DNA of 64,000 nucleotides, taken from Rhodococcus sp. 14-2483-1-2. Lineage in GTDB: Bacteria > Actinomycetota > Actinomycetes > Mycobacteriales > Mycobacteriaceae. Both the position numbers and the translations under genes were made by a program. This document shows, one piece after another, positions 17,980 to 29,704 of this stretch (position 1 is the stretch's first letter; each line of letters opens with the position of its first letter). The notes below the pieces were generated by a model. That model was not told where the DNA came from, did not search any database, and worked only from the letters and a program-made list of their open reading frames with translations. The stretch spans positions 62,001 to 126,000 of the forward strand of contig NZ_NPFW01000006.1 in the NCBI RefSeq assembly GCF_002259405.1. Direction: 5' to 3'.

Positions 17980-18944
17980 ACCTTCACCGCCTTCTTGAAC
18001 TTCTTGCGGGTGCGCAGCAGCGGATTGAGTGTCTCGCTTGCACTTTCGCCCACCATGGTCAGGCCGAGCACAACGAGCACGATGCCAAGGCCGGGGAACA
18101 CCGACGTCCACCAGATGCCGTTGGAGATATCGGGCAGCGCCTTGTTGATGTCGTATCCCCACTCCGAGGCGGAGGTGGGCTCGATGCCGAATCCGAGGAA
18201 TCCGAGTCCGGCGAGGGTCAGGATGGCCTCGGCACCGTTGAGGGTGATGATGACCGGCAGCGTCTGCACCACGTTGGCGAGGATGTGGCGGAACAGGATT
18301 CGCGGAGTTCCGGCCCCGGTGACCCGTGCGGCGTCGACGTACGGTTCGGTCTTGACCGCCACCGTGGCGTTGCGTACCACGCGGAAGTACTGCGGCACGA
18401 AGATCGCCGTGATGGCGATTGCCGCGGACGCGATACCGCCGAAACTGGACGACTGTCCGCCTGCGACGACGATCGAGATGACGACCGCGAGGAGCAGCGA
18501 TGGAAACGCGTACATCGCGTCCATGAACAGCACGAGCACGCGGTCGAACCAACGGCCGATGTAGCCCGAGGCGAGGCCGAGCGGAACGCCGATGATGAGC
18601 GAGAGAATCAACGACGACGCGATCACCATCAATGCTGTTCTCGCACCGTAGATCACGCGCGAGAACACGTCCTCGCCGCGGACCGAGGTGCCGAACCAAT
18701 GCTGCGCGGACGGGGCTGCCTGCCGGGCGAAATCCTGCCCGGCATCGCTGGTCTGCGAGAACCCGTACGGCGCGAGAAGCGGAGCGAACACTGCCGCGAT
18801 CACGAACCCCACCATCAGGGCCAACCCGACGATCAGGGTGACGCGTTGCAAGCCCGACGTGGACTTGACGAACGCGACGCCGGGAAATCCCCGACGGTGC
18901 GGGCGGGTCGGAGGAACGTCGGACAGCACGACTTCGGTGCTCAT
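17976..18944 (-). CDS. peptide ABC transporter permease, DppC type
   Basis: A 322-residue inner-membrane permease with about six transmembrane helices and the EAA-type loop (GAGTPRILFRHILANV) that contacts the ATPase. The N-terminal extension of about 30 residues, MSTEVVLSDVPPTRPHRRG, is typical of DppC/OppC. ATG 18944 overlaps the stop of the DppB-type gene. Works with its neighbours in ATP-driven import of di- or oligopeptides. Confidence 0.9.
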   Translation of the reverse strand: MSTEVVLSDVPPTRPHRRGFPGVAFVKSTSGLQRVTLIVGLALMVGFVIAAVFAPLLAPYGFSQTSDAGQDFARQAAPSAQHWFGTSVRGEDVFSRVIYGARTALMVIASSLILSLIIGVPLGLASGYIGRWFDRVLVLFMDAMYAFPSLLLAVVISIVVAGGQSSSFGGIASAAIAITAIFVPQYFRVVRNATVAVKTEPYVDAARVTGAGTPRILFRHILANVVQTLPVIITLNGAEAILTLAGLGFLGFGIEPTSASEWGYDINKALPDISNGIWWTSVFPGLGIVLVVLGLTMVGESASETLNPLLRTRKKFKKAVKV

Positions 18945-20035
18945 CAGAACCTCACTCTCGGGTCGATGAGTGCGACGATCGCGTCGGTGACGAAGCTGAC
19001 GACGGCGACCACCACGGCCAGGAACGTCACGATGCCCTGCACCGCAACGAAATCGCGAGCCTGCAGGTATCGGGCGAGTTCGTAGCCCAGGCCCTGCCAC
19101 TCGAAGGTCGTCTCGGTCAGCACCGCGCCGCCGAGCAGTACGGCGATCTGCAGACCGATGACGGTGACGATGGGAATCATGGCGTTGCGGAACGCATGCC
19201 GTCGCGTCACCGTGCCCTCGCTCAATCCGCGAGCGCGCGCGGCGTCGACGAAGGGTGCCTGCAGGGTCTGAATCAGGTTGACGCGCACCAGTCTCAGGAA
19301 CACTCCGGCCGTCAGCAGACCCAGGGCGAGAGCGGGAAGTACCGCATGCTCGAGCACGTCCACGATGTAGCTCGGCTCGCCGTACAGGAACGAATCGACG
19401 ATGAGAATGTTGGTCTTGGGCGAGACGTTCTGCAGTGCCAGTTCCACGTTGGTGCTCGCTCGTCCCGCCACCGGCAGCCAGCCGAGCTTGACCGCGAACA
19501 GCAACTTGAGCAGCATGCCGACGAAGAACACCGGAGCCGCGTACGCCAGGATCGCGAAGATCCGCAGCGAGGCGTCGCCGAATCGGTCCCGATGGGTGGC
19601 GGCGAAGAAGCCGAGCGGGATGCCGACGGCGAAGGCGACCAGCAGTGCCCAGAACGCCAATTCCAGTGTGGCAGCGCCGTTGACGAGCAGAACGTCACTG
19701 ATCGCGCGATTGTCGGTGGCCGAGCGGCCGAAATCGCCGCGCAGCAATCCGGTCAGGTACTCCCAGTACTGCGTCAGGATCGGCCGGTCGTACCCGGCCT
19801 CGGCCTTGCGCTGAGCGATCTGTTCGGCGGGCAGGCGGCCACCGAGGGCCGCGGTGATCGGATCACCGATCACCCGCATGAGAAAGAACACGACGGTGAC
19901 GAGAATCCAGGCGGTCGGAATGATCAGCAGAAATCTGACCCCGAGATAACGGGCGAGCGCGCCGTACCGTGACGGCGCGCTCGCCTGCTGTGCTTGCTTC
20001 TCGCCCTCTACCGTCGTGCTGTCGGTAGTGGGCAC
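18944..20035 (-). CDS. peptide ABC transporter permease, DppB type
   Basis: A 363-residue permease with a first helix at about 28-50, a large external loop and an EAA loop (GLSEGTVTRRHAFRNAMIP). GTG 20035 is five bases from the stop of the binding-protein gene and gives the usual short cytoplasmic N-terminus. It pairs with the DppC-type permease. Confidence 0.9.
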   Translation of the reverse strand: MPTTDSTTVEGEKQAQQASAPSRYGALARYLGVRFLLIIPTAWILVTVVFFLMRVIGDPITAALGGRLPAEQIAQRKAEAGYDRPILTQYWEYLTGLLRGDFGRSATDNRAISDVLLVNGAATLELAFWALLVAFAVGIPLGFFAATHRDRFGDASLRIFAILAYAAPVFFVGMLLKLLFAVKLGWLPVAGRASTNVELALQNVSPKTNILIVDSFLYGEPSYIVDVLEHAVLPALALGLLTAGVFLRLVRVNLIQTLQAPFVDAARARGLSEGTVTRRHAFRNAMIPIVTVIGLQIAVLLGGAVLTETTFEWQGLGYELARYLQARDFVAVQGIVTFLAVVVAVVSFVTDAIVALIDPRVRF

Positions 20036-20039
20036 GCCG

Positions 20040-21728
20040 TCAGCTCTTGGCGAGAGTGACGAAACGGAACTTGAACGAGGCGTCGAGAGTCTCGTCCACA
20101 CCGCTGATCTCGTCGGTGGCGACGGCGATCTGCTTGCCCTCCAACAACGGAAGCGTCGGCAGGAAGTTCGTCGCGAGCTCGGTCTGAATCTGACCGATGA
20201 TCTGCATCCGAGCATTCTCGTCGGCGGTCGTGCGTTCGAGATCGAGCAGCGAGGTGATGGCCGGGCTCTCGAAGTGCGACTGCAGGAAGTTGTCCGGCCC
20301 GAAGAACGGCGTCAGGTAGTTGTCTGCATCGGGGTAGTCCGGGAACCAGCCCAGCTGGTACACGGGGTAGGCGTCGGCGACGCGTTCCTTGGTGTACGTG
20401 CTCCACTCGGTGGACTGCAGGTTGACGTTGAACAGGCCCGTCGCGTCGAGCTGGCTCTTGATCGCGGCGTATTCCTCGCTCGAGCTCGAACCGTAGTGGT
20501 CCGGGTTGTACTGCAGGTTGAGCTGCACGGGAGTGGCGATGCCTGCGGCAGAGAGGAATCCGGCCGCCTCGTCACGATTGGGCGTGGTGCCGTAGACGTC
20601 GCCGAAGGCGGTGTTCGCGCCGGCCAGACCGGTGGGGACCACGGAGTACAGCGGGGTGTACGTACCCTTGTAGACGCCGTCGGACAGCGCCTGACGATCG
20701 ACCGAGGCCGCAATTGCCTTGCGCACGGCCAACTTCTGCTCCGGGGTGTCGCCGGGCATCGTGTTCATGTTGAACACCATGTAGCGCGATTCACCGCCGG
20801 GTCCCTCGTGCACCGTCAGACCGTCCACGCTGCCGAGCGATTCGACGTCCGTAGGGGTCAGCGAGCGCCATGCGACGTCGATGGCCTTGTTCTGCACGTC
20901 GAGCTTGAGGTTGTCGGAGCTGGTGTAGTACTTGACGTTGATCGACGACGTCTTCGGGGCTCCGAGAATTCCCTGATAGTCGCCGTTCGCGGTGAAGCTG
21001 ACGAGGGAGTTCTTCGCGTAGCTCGCGATGGAGTACGGGCCCGCGAACGGCGTTGCCGCCACGATGGCGTCGTCGTCGAGAACGGAGTCTGCCGGGAACA
21101 CGGTCTGATCGACGATCGGGCCTGCCGGTGTCGCCAGAATCTGCGGGAACGTCTGGTCGTTCGCTGCCTTCAGCGTGAACTCGACGGTCTTCTCGTCCGG
21201 CGTCGCGATGCTGTCGAGGTTCGTCAGCAGCGATGCGGGCCCGTTGGGATCGTTGATGGCGACGATTCGATCGAAGGAGAACTTCACGCTCTCGCTCGTC
21301 AGCGGGTTGCCGTTCGCGAACTTCAGATCGTCCTTCAGCGTGCACGTGTAGACGGTCGGCTCGGCGAAGTCGCAGCTCTCGGCTACGTCGGGCTCGAGCT
21401 CGGAGCTACCGGGCGCGAAGTTCATCAGGAAGGGATACGTCTGGTTCATCACCATGAACGAGCCGTTGTCGTACGAGCCGGCCGGGTCCAGTGACGTCAC
21501 CTGGTCGGTGGTGCCGACCGTAATGGTCTCGCCGCCGCCGCTGTCGCCGGATCCGCCGGCGTCGTCGGTGCGGCCCGAGCCACAGGCTGCCGCAGTCAAT
21601 GCGAGTACCGACAGTGCTGCCACTGCAGCGGTCTTCTTGCCGTGCTTGCGCACGGCCCTGATGGGTCCAGCGGTCTTCGATGCCGCGCTGTAGCGCTGCA
21701 TGCGTCCGTCGTCGGGCGACAGGGTCAT
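20040..21728 (-). CDS. peptide ABC transporter substrate-binding lipoprotein
   Basis: A 562-residue extracytoplasmic solute-binding protein, family 5. The N-terminal basic stretch, hydrophobic core and lipobox LTAAAC (Cys49) mark it as a lipoprotein. A Gly/Ser/Asp-rich linker follows, then the family 5 fold with conserved blocks such as SLDPAGSYDNGS and YPVYQLGWFPDYPDAD near the C-terminus. ATG 21728 has GAGG upstream; the pre-lipobox segment is long, so the ATG at 21701 (MQRYSAASK) could be the real start. First gene of the importer operon. Confidence 0.9.
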   Translation of the reverse strand: MTLSPDDGRMQRYSAASKTAGPIRAVRKHGKKTAAVAALSVLALTAAACGSGRTDDAGGSGDSGGGETITVGTTDQVTSLDPAGSYDNGSFMVMNQTYPFLMNFAPGSSELEPDVAESCDFAEPTVYTCTLKDDLKFANGNPLTSESVKFSFDRIVAINDPNGPASLLTNLDSIATPDEKTVEFTLKAANDQTFPQILATPAGPIVDQTVFPADSVLDDDAIVAATPFAGPYSIASYAKNSLVSFTANGDYQGILGAPKTSSINVKYYTSSDNLKLDVQNKAIDVAWRSLTPTDVESLGSVDGLTVHEGPGGESRYMVFNMNTMPGDTPEQKLAVRKAIAASVDRQALSDGVYKGTYTPLYSVVPTGLAGANTAFGDVYGTTPNRDEAAGFLSAAGIATPVQLNLQYNPDHYGSSSSEEYAAIKSQLDATGLFNVNLQSTEWSTYTKERVADAYPVYQLGWFPDYPDADNYLTPFFGPDNFLQSHFESPAITSLLDLERTTADENARMQIIGQIQTELATNFLPTLPLLEGKQIAVATDEISGVDETLDASFKFRFVTLAKS

Positions 21729-21842
21729 CTGAAAGCCTCTATCCAATCGGTGTGTCCTATGTAACTCGGGACAGTACCGACGGACTGTTTCCAATATGTG
21801 GCATTGAGAAAACCCCGCTGTTCCCTCGCGGGAACGCCCAGC

Positions 21843-23411
21843 TCACGGACGACTCAGAGCACTCACATTCGCGTCGTTGTCCACCGGCTGCCCGGCGGCC
21901 GAAGCCAGCAGACCCTCCAGGACGTGCTTGCCGAGCGCATTGTCGGCAGGCAGATCGATCGGGTACTTGCCGGTGAAACATGCTGCACACAAGCGCGATT
22001 CAGGCTGCTCGGAGGCAGCGATCATGCCGTCGATGGAGATGTATCCCAACGAATCGGCTCCGATCGCCTGCCGAACGCCCTCGAGAATCCCGTCCTCGGA
22101 GTCGACACCGTTGGCGATCAGCTCTGCGGGAGAAGCGAAGTCGATGCCGTAGAAGCAAGGCCAGCGCACCGGTGGCGACGCGATCCGCACGTGAATCTCC
22201 AGCGCACCGGCCTCACGCAGCATCCTGATCAGGGCGCGCTGAGTGTTGCCGCGAACGATCGAATCGTCCACCACCACCAGCCTTTTGCCCCGAATGACCT
22301 CTTTGAGAGGATTGAGCTTGAGCCGGATGCCGAGCTGGCGAATGGTCTGCGACGGCTGAATGAACGTGCGCCCCACGTAGGCGTTCTTCATCAGGCCCTG
22401 GCCGTAGGGGATGCCGGAGCCCTGCGCGAAACCGACCGCAGCGGGAGTTCCACTCTCGGGCACGGGGATAACCAGGTCGCCCTCGGCCGGATGCTCCTTC
22501 GCGAGGCGTCGTCCGATCTCGACTCGCGTCGAATGCACCGAACGACCACCGATGACGCTGTCGGGCCGAGCGAGGTAGACGTACTCGAACACACAGCCCT
22601 TGGGCTCGGGGGCTGCGAATCGCGAGGACCGAACACCGTCGGCGTCGATCGCGAGCAGTTCACCCGGCTCGATGTCGCGGACGAACGCGGCACCGACGAT
22701 GTCGAGTGCCGCCGTCTCGCTGGCAACCACCCAGCCGCGATCGAGGCGGCCGAGGCACAGCGGGCGCACGCCGTGCGGGTCACGCGCGGCGTAGAGGGTG
22801 TGCTCGTCCATGAACGTCAGACAGAAGGCACCCTTGAGCAGCGGCAGCAGTTCCATCGCCGCCTGCTCGATGGTGCAGTCGGCAGCCTTGTGCGCCAGCA
22901 GCGCGGTCACCACGTCGGAATCCGACGTGCCGTTGCCCTGCAGCCGGTCGCTGATCAACCCTGCGTCGCGCGCCTTGGTGGCGAGCTCGGCGAAGTTCAC
23001 CAGATTTCCGTTGTGGCCGAGCGCAATCCCGGTGCCGGCGGTGGTGGTGCGGAAGATCGGCTGCGCGTTCTCCCACGTGACCGATCCACTGGTGGAGTAG
23101 CGGCAGTGTCCGATGGCGACGTGCCCGGGCATCGCGCCGAGTGTCTGCTCGTCGAACACCTGGCTGACGAGACCGAGATCCTTGAACACCAACACCTGGG
23201 AGCCGTCGGACACTGCGATGCCTGCAGCCTCCTGACCACGGTGTTGCAGCGCATAGAGACCGTAATACGAGAGCTTGGCCACATCCTCGCCCGGTGCCCA
23301 TACTCCGAACACTCCGCACTCCTCGCGCGGCTCGTTCTCCGGTTCGTCGAGCGGTTTGCCTACCAGAAGATTCGGACTGTCGACCGACAAATCGGCGTTG
23401 GTCACGGGCAT
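21843..23411 (-). CDS. purF: amidophosphoribosyltransferase
   Basis: A 522-residue glutamine PRPP amidotransferase, the committed step of purine synthesis. There is a 31-residue propeptide before nucleophile Cys32 (REECGVFGVW), which is removed by self-cleavage in this class. The glutaminase (Ntn) domain is N-terminal; the phosphoribosyltransferase domain carries the PRPP loop VVVDDSIVRGNT. ATG 23411 follows AAGGGAG. A bulged hairpin (23438-23467) lies in the leader. Confidence 0.94.
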   Translation of the reverse strand: MPVTNADLSVDSPNLLVGKPLDEPENEPREECGVFGVWAPGEDVAKLSYYGLYALQHRGQEAAGIAVSDGSQVLVFKDLGLVSQVFDEQTLGAMPGHVAIGHCRYSTSGSVTWENAQPIFRTTTAGTGIALGHNGNLVNFAELATKARDAGLISDRLQGNGTSDSDVVTALLAHKAADCTIEQAAMELLPLLKGAFCLTFMDEHTLYAARDPHGVRPLCLGRLDRGWVVASETAALDIVGAAFVRDIEPGELLAIDADGVRSSRFAAPEPKGCVFEYVYLARPDSVIGGRSVHSTRVEIGRRLAKEHPAEGDLVIPVPESGTPAAVGFAQGSGIPYGQGLMKNAYVGRTFIQPSQTIRQLGIRLKLNPLKEVIRGKRLVVVDDSIVRGNTQRALIRMLREAGALEIHVRIASPPVRWPCFYGIDFASPAELIANGVDSEDGILEGVRQAIGADSLGYISIDGMIAASEQPESRLCAACFTGKYPIDLPADNALGKHVLEGLLASAAGQPVDNDANVSALSRP

Positions 23412-23437
23412 TGCTCCCTTGGGGGTACGGGGCGGGG

Positions 23438-23467
23438 GGCCGTGCCCGAGTCTACGGGCACACGGCC
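23438..23467 (-). promoter_or_regulatory. bulged hairpin in the purF leader
   Basis: GGCCGTGCCCG (23438-23448) pairs with CGGGCAC-AC-GGCC (23455-23467), leaving a two-base bulge and a six-base loop. It lies 27-56 bases before the purF ATG. No T-tract; it may be an upstream terminator remnant or a leader structure. It does not resemble the purine riboswitch core. Confidence 0.3.
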
Positions 23468-23532
23468 GGAGTCAACGCATCGTGTGTACGGGAGATTCCC
23501 AGCAGGTGAACCCGTGTCCGATTTCGAGCGAA

Positions 23533-23919
23533 TCACCTGATGGACAACAGTGGCAGCCAGCGACCCACTTCGGCTGCTCTACTGCCCGACGCATCGATGG
23601 AACCGTCGGCGAGAGCCTCGGCGAAATCGCGGATTCCGGTGACCACCTGCAGCCACGTCAGCGCATCGGTTTCGACCACGTTCGGCGGGGTTCCCCGCGT
23701 GTGACGCGGCCCCACGATGCACTGCACCGCGACGAACGGCGGCACCCGCACCTCCACCGAGGATCCGGGCGCATTCTGGCCCAGAGTTCTGGCAGTGGTG
23801 CGCACCGCGGCGGCGATCTGCGCCCGCGCAGGCTTGTCCGCCTCACCCTTGATCCATTGCTCGACGGCCAGAACGGCGTCGCGCACCTCGGCGGGGCCGA
23901 CTTCCTTGTGCGGTGGCAT
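23533..23919 (-). CDS. sterol-carrier-family protein
   Basis: A 128-residue cytosolic protein starting MPPHKEVGPAEVRDAVLAVEQ. It fits the small actinobacterial sterol-carrier-like family (bacterial SCP2-related/MDMPI-C type) found upstream of purF. An N-terminal helical part (about 8-50) is followed by a beta-rich segment EVRVPPFVAVQCIVG and the conserved WLQVVTG near residue 93. No catalytic residues are evident. Mycobacteria keep a homologue at the same place, so the linkage to purF is old, but its job in purine metabolism, if any, is unknown. Confidence 0.65.
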   Translation of the reverse strand: MPPHKEVGPAEVRDAVLAVEQWIKGEADKPARAQIAAAVRTTARTLGQNAPGSSVEVRVPPFVAVQCIVGPRHTRGTPPNVVETDALTWLQVVTGIRDFAEALADGSIDASGSRAAEVGRWLPLLSIR

Positions 23920-23925
23920 GGTCGT

Positions 23926-24552
23926 TCAGCCCTTCTCTTCGTCGACGAACGCCAGATGCGCCAGCACGGCGCCGCTCGCGTTGAGAAAGTAATGCAGCAG
24001 CGCCGGGGCGAGCACACTCCCGCTGCGGGCTCGCAGCCACGAGAACACCACACCGGCCGCCGCCGTCGCCGCGACCGTTCCGAGCACGGTGTCACCCGCA
24101 GCACGAGCGGGGTGAATGTGCCAGAGTCCGAAGAAGATCGGCGACAGAGCAGGGGACGCGGCGTCGAGCACACCGCGGAAGAGCAACTCCTCGGTGACGA
24201 CGGTCCCCACCGGAATCCGAAACAGGACCCACTCGGCCAGTTCGTCCTCGGACGGCCGGACCCGGCGTCGCAACGCGGGAACTGCGGCCACGACGGCGGA
24301 TCCGAGCACCGGCACCGCCGCCGCAGCAGCGCCCCACTTCAGGCCGGCGGCAGTGTTGCGCAGACCGAGTTCCGCCGCGCTCGTTCGGGACAGTGCAGCA
24401 ACACCGACGGCGAACGAGGTGTTGGCCACCGCCCGCCGACGTGCGTCGAGACCGAGCGCGGGAAGGAGGTAGGTACTCCACGCCGTCGTCGCGAGTCCGA
24501 TCAGAACGGGTCGTTCCGCAGGCTCCACTCCGGCCGTCAGTGCGGTTCTCAC
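23926..24552 (-). CDS. CPBP family intramembrane metalloprotease
   Basis: A 208-residue membrane protein of the CPBP (CAAX protease and bacteriocin-processing, Abi) family. The diagnostic motifs are VTEELLFRG (Glu121, Glu122, Arg126), FGLWHIHPA (His145) and HYFLN near residue 190. They line a glutamate/histidine active site within the membrane. GTG 24552 overlaps the stop of the alpha/beta hydrolase gene (GTGA), so the two are co-translated. It ends six bases before the sterol-carrier-like gene. The substrate is unknown; the partner hydrolase is also membrane-bound. Confidence 0.82.
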   Translation of the reverse strand: MRTALTAGVEPAERPVLIGLATTAWSTYLLPALGLDARRRAVANTSFAVGVAALSRTSAAELGLRNTAAGLKWGAAAAAVPVLGSAVVAAVPALRRRVRPSEDELAEWVLFRIPVGTVVTEELLFRGVLDAASPALSPIFFGLWHIHPARAAGDTVLGTVAATAAAGVVFSWLRARSGSVLAPALLHYFLNASGAVLAHLAFVDEEKG

Positions 24553-26354
24553 TTCTCCGGACCGTCCCGGCCGGCGAACTGCTCCATGACGCCGCGAACT
24601 CGTTCGGTGTCGCGCTCGGTCCACCCCTCGGGCGCGGCGACGGCCACCCAGCCGTCGAGCACGAGGGTTCCGTAGTTGTGGCCGTGCCCGTCGGGGACGC
24701 CTGCGGCGTTGGTCAGATCGGCGGCCACCTGCCAGAAGGTGACGACCGGGAACCAGCGCATGCTCGGTAGCCGGTCCGGTCCCGGTGGCTCGGACAGCCA
24801 GTCGGGGCGCTCGAACAGCAGGTCCGGCGACCACCACACCACCGGATCCGACGCGTGCTGCACGTACAGGATTCGCGGCTCGTACCAGGGCTGATCCTCC
24901 GGCGGGATGCCCGACGAGTTGTCGGCGAATCGGACCGTCAGTCCTTCCGAGTAGACCGGCCGGACCTCCGGGCTTCCCGGGTCGCGACGGCTGACGAACT
25001 GACTCCAGATTCGGTTGTTGTTCGGCGGCCCCACCCACAGCACGCCGTCGGCGGTGGCCCTGATGTCGGCCAAACCGTCGAAGGCGCCCTCCCCCGCCTG
25101 GGTACCGAGGCTCTCGCCGTAGACGTAGAACTTGGGGCGAGTGGCCTCGGGTTCCTGCAGCCAACGGTCGTGCACCTTGTCGATCAGCGCTCTGCCTGCC
25201 TGCGCGGCCTTGTCCCCCTCCGCAATGAAGGAGATCCAACTCGGCAGGTACGAGTACTGGGATGCGACGGTGGCGACATCGCCGTCGAACATCAGCTCTT
25301 CGGCTTCGATGGCGGTGGGATTGACCCATCCGGTTCCGGTGGTCGGGACGACCACGAGAGCCGCTCGCTGGAATGCCCCGGTGCGCTCGAGTTCTGCGAC
25401 CACGATGTTCAGTCGCTCGTCCTGGGTCTCTGCGGTTTCCAGGCCTGCGTATGCCCTGATCGGCTCGAGGCTCGGACGGCCCGTGGCCCGCTCCATCTCG
25501 TCGGCCCGCAGCCCGCTGGAGACGAAGTTGCGACCCTCGAACCCGAGGGTGTCCCACGGCGCCAACGAGTTCGGGCTGCCGGAACGTTCGTCGGCGACGG
25601 GTTGCTCTGCGCCGTCCCGGGTTTCGTCGTTCTGCAGACTGAACGCGGAATTGGTGACCTCGGAGACCGCGCGCAGCAATACGCCCTGGACCAACGCGAC
25701 GGACAGCACCACGAGGACGACGACCCCGAGCGCATTGGCCACTTCGCGCGGCATCTTGACGATGCGGTTGATCTGACGGGCGAGCAGGCGAACGAGGTCA
25801 CGCAACACCCGCCACACCGAAATCAACAGCGCCGCAATGGCGATACTGAGCGCACCGGTGCGGAAGTACCCCGTCGTGGTGGTGCCCTCCGCGTCCATCA
25901 GTGCGGCCAGCTCACGCTGCCATTCCGCCGAGATCGCCAGCATGATCATCGATGCCGCAATCGCCAGGACGGGTACGGCGACCTTGACGGCCAGCTCGAC
26001 CTTGCGCGGCAACGGCCACCACGATCGGGACGAGAGCCACCAACGGGTCACGGCCCAACCCACCGCGACGCCGAACGCGTAGCCGATGGCCGCGTTGATA
26101 CCGCCGATGATGCCCTGGAACAACCATCCGCGAGGGAGCAGGGACGGAGTCAGCGACCAGCAGAAGAACAACGCGCTGAACGCGATTCCGGTGAAGTCGA
26201 GGCGCAGCAGGCCCCAGGCCCACATGACGAACGGGTGCTTGGCGGGTGAGGGGACGGAGAACTCGACCGAGGGCAGGTGGTACCGATGATGCTGGTCCTG
26301 CTCGAGTGTCGCGTCGACCTCGCCCCGGCGCTGCTCCGATGTGCGTCCCCCCAC
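24549..26354 (-). CDS. membrane-anchored alpha/beta hydrolase (Abhydrolase_9 / DUF2319)
   Basis: A 601-residue protein with several N-terminal transmembrane segments (about 45-210) and a C-terminal alpha/beta hydrolase domain. The nucleophile elbow YVYGESLGTQAGEGAF gives Ser in GESLG, and the C-terminal HGHNYGTLVLDGW may hold the catalytic His. This layout is the Abhydrolase_9 family of mycolic-acid bacteria. The start is uncertain: GTG 26354, five bases after the purL stop, or ATG 26225 just before the first helix. Location next to purL is conserved coupling rather than an obvious functional link. Substrate unknown; an envelope lipid is a reasonable guess. Confidence 0.75.
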   Translation of the reverse strand: MGGRTSEQRRGEVDATLEQDQHHRYHLPSVEFSVPSPAKHPFVMWAWGLLRLDFTGIAFSALFFCWSLTPSLLPRGWLFQGIIGGINAAIGYAFGVAVGWAVTRWWLSSRSWWPLPRKVELAVKVAVPVLAIAASMIMLAISAEWQRELAALMDAEGTTTTGYFRTGALSIAIAALLISVWRVLRDLVRLLARQINRIVKMPREVANALGVVVLVVLSVALVQGVLLRAVSEVTNSAFSLQNDETRDGAEQPVADERSGSPNSLAPWDTLGFEGRNFVSSGLRADEMERATGRPSLEPIRAYAGLETAETQDERLNIVVAELERTGAFQRAALVVVPTTGTGWVNPTAIEAEELMFDGDVATVASQYSYLPSWISFIAEGDKAAQAGRALIDKVHDRWLQEPEATRPKFYVYGESLGTQAGEGAFDGLADIRATADGVLWVGPPNNNRIWSQFVSRRDPGSPEVRPVYSEGLTVRFADNSSGIPPEDQPWYEPRILYVQHASDPVVWWSPDLLFERPDWLSEPPGPDRLPSMRWFPVVTFWQVAADLTNAAGVPDGHGHNYGTLVLDGWVAVAAPEGWTERDTERVRGVMEQFAGRDGPEK

Positions 26355-26359
26355 CTCGG

Positions 26360-28651
<2,292 letters not shown>

Positions 28652-28690
28652 GAGGAATAGGTCCCTTCGATGGAGCGAAATGCCAGGGAG

Positions 28691-28696
28691 AGTCTA
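28691..28696 (-). promoter_or_regulatory. -10 element of purL
   Basis: On the minus strand the hexamer reads TAGACT (TANNNT), about 40 bases before the GTG of purL, leaving room for a normal leader with the GAAGGGA site. Confidence 0.35.
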
Positions 28697-28764
28697 TCGG
28701 GACCCTGCGACATGTACGGCATCGGTCGTGCAGGGCTGTGATTCGTTCGTGCGAACATCACCTG

Positions 28765-29529
28765 ATGGACATCGCGCTGACCGAGAACGATCTGGACGAA
28801 ACGGGCGTCATCGACCCGTCGATGGTGGCCAAGGGAGTCGACGTACCACCCAAGGCCGTCGTCTGTTTCTTCTCCGAGGTGATCGACAGCATCTGCGCGA
28901 AGGGCGACGCCAGAGTCGTCTCGATCATGCGCTCCGAGCACGGCGAACACCCCGTCTACGAGATCGAACGGAACGGGGAGAAACTTGCCGTCTTCCACCC
29001 CGGCGTCGGCGCTCCGCTGGCAGCGTTGTTCCTCGAAGAGGCCATCGCGATGGGATGCACCCAGTTCGTGGCCGTCGGCGGTGCGGGGGCACTGTCCGAC
29101 GACCTGGGCATGGGACACGTGATGGTGGTCGACAGCGCCGTCCGCGACGAGGGCACCTCGTTCCACTACCTGCCGCCGGGACGGGTCGTGGACGCCGATC
29201 CCGCCGGCGTGGCCGTGCTGCAGTCGGTGCTCACCGACGCCGGAGTCGACTTCGTCACCGGCCGCTCCTGGACGACCGATGCCCTCTACCGCGAGACCCG
29301 TGCCCGCGTTTCCCGCCGCGTCGACGAAGGCTGCCGAACGGTCGACATGGAAGCGTCGGCCTTCTGCGCCGTCGCCCGATTCCGCGGCGTGCGATTCGCG
29401 CAACTGCTGTACGCGGGTGACTCCCTCGCCGCCGACTGGGATCACCGCGGCTGGACCAAGGCCACGACGGTGCGCGAACAGTTGTTCTGGCTCGCGGCCG
29501 ATGCGTGCCTGCAATTGAGCCCGGTCTAG
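28765..29529 (+). CDS. nucleoside phosphorylase (PNP/UDP family)
   Basis: A 254-residue enzyme of phosphorylase superfamily 1, splitting nucleosides to base and ribose 1-phosphate. HPGVGAPLAALFLEEAI and the phosphate-site block AVGGAGAL are present, and VDMEASAFCAVARFRG carries the substrate-binding Met-Glu pair. ATG 28765 was chosen as start; a GTG at 28738 in the same frame is possible. Divergent from purL. Sequence features look closer to uridine or bacterial purine phosphorylases than to the trimeric mammalian type; specificity cannot be read from the sequence. Confidence 0.8.
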   Translation: MDIALTENDLDETGVIDPSMVAKGVDVPPKAVVCFFSEVIDSICAKGDARVVSIMRSEHGEHPVYEIERNGEKLAVFHPGVGAPLAALFLEEAIAMGCTQFVAVGGAGALSDDLGMGHVMVVDSAVRDEGTSFHYLPPGRVVDADPAGVAVLQSVLTDAGVDFVTGRSWTTDALYRETRARVSRRVDEGCRTVDMEASAFCAVARFRGVRFAQLLYAGDSLAADWDHRGWTKATTVREQLFWLAADACLQLSPV

Positions 29530-29592
29530 CCGAGCTCGGGTCTTCGATCTAGGGGTTCACGAATCCCGGGTCACTGGCTCACCCCCCTCCGG

Positions 29593-29693
29593 CCCCGCAA
29601 ACGCGCGCGCGTTTGCCATACGCGCGCGAAATCGCCCCGGCACGGGTCACGAATCCGCGCGCACCTGGCGAATGCGCGCGCGTTTGCGATCGC
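29593..29693. repeat. palindromic repeat unit, copy 1
   Basis: A 101-bp unit opening with CCCC and the perfect 20-bp palindrome GCAAACGCGCGCGCGTTTGC (29597-29616) and ending in CGCGCGCGTTTGCGATCGC. Copy 2 lies 181 bp downstream with only five mismatches. The region 29530-29883 between two genes contains no credible coding sequence; it is made of these units and a tandem repeat. Confidence 0.8.
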
Positions 29694-29704
29694 GGAACGA
29701 GAAA

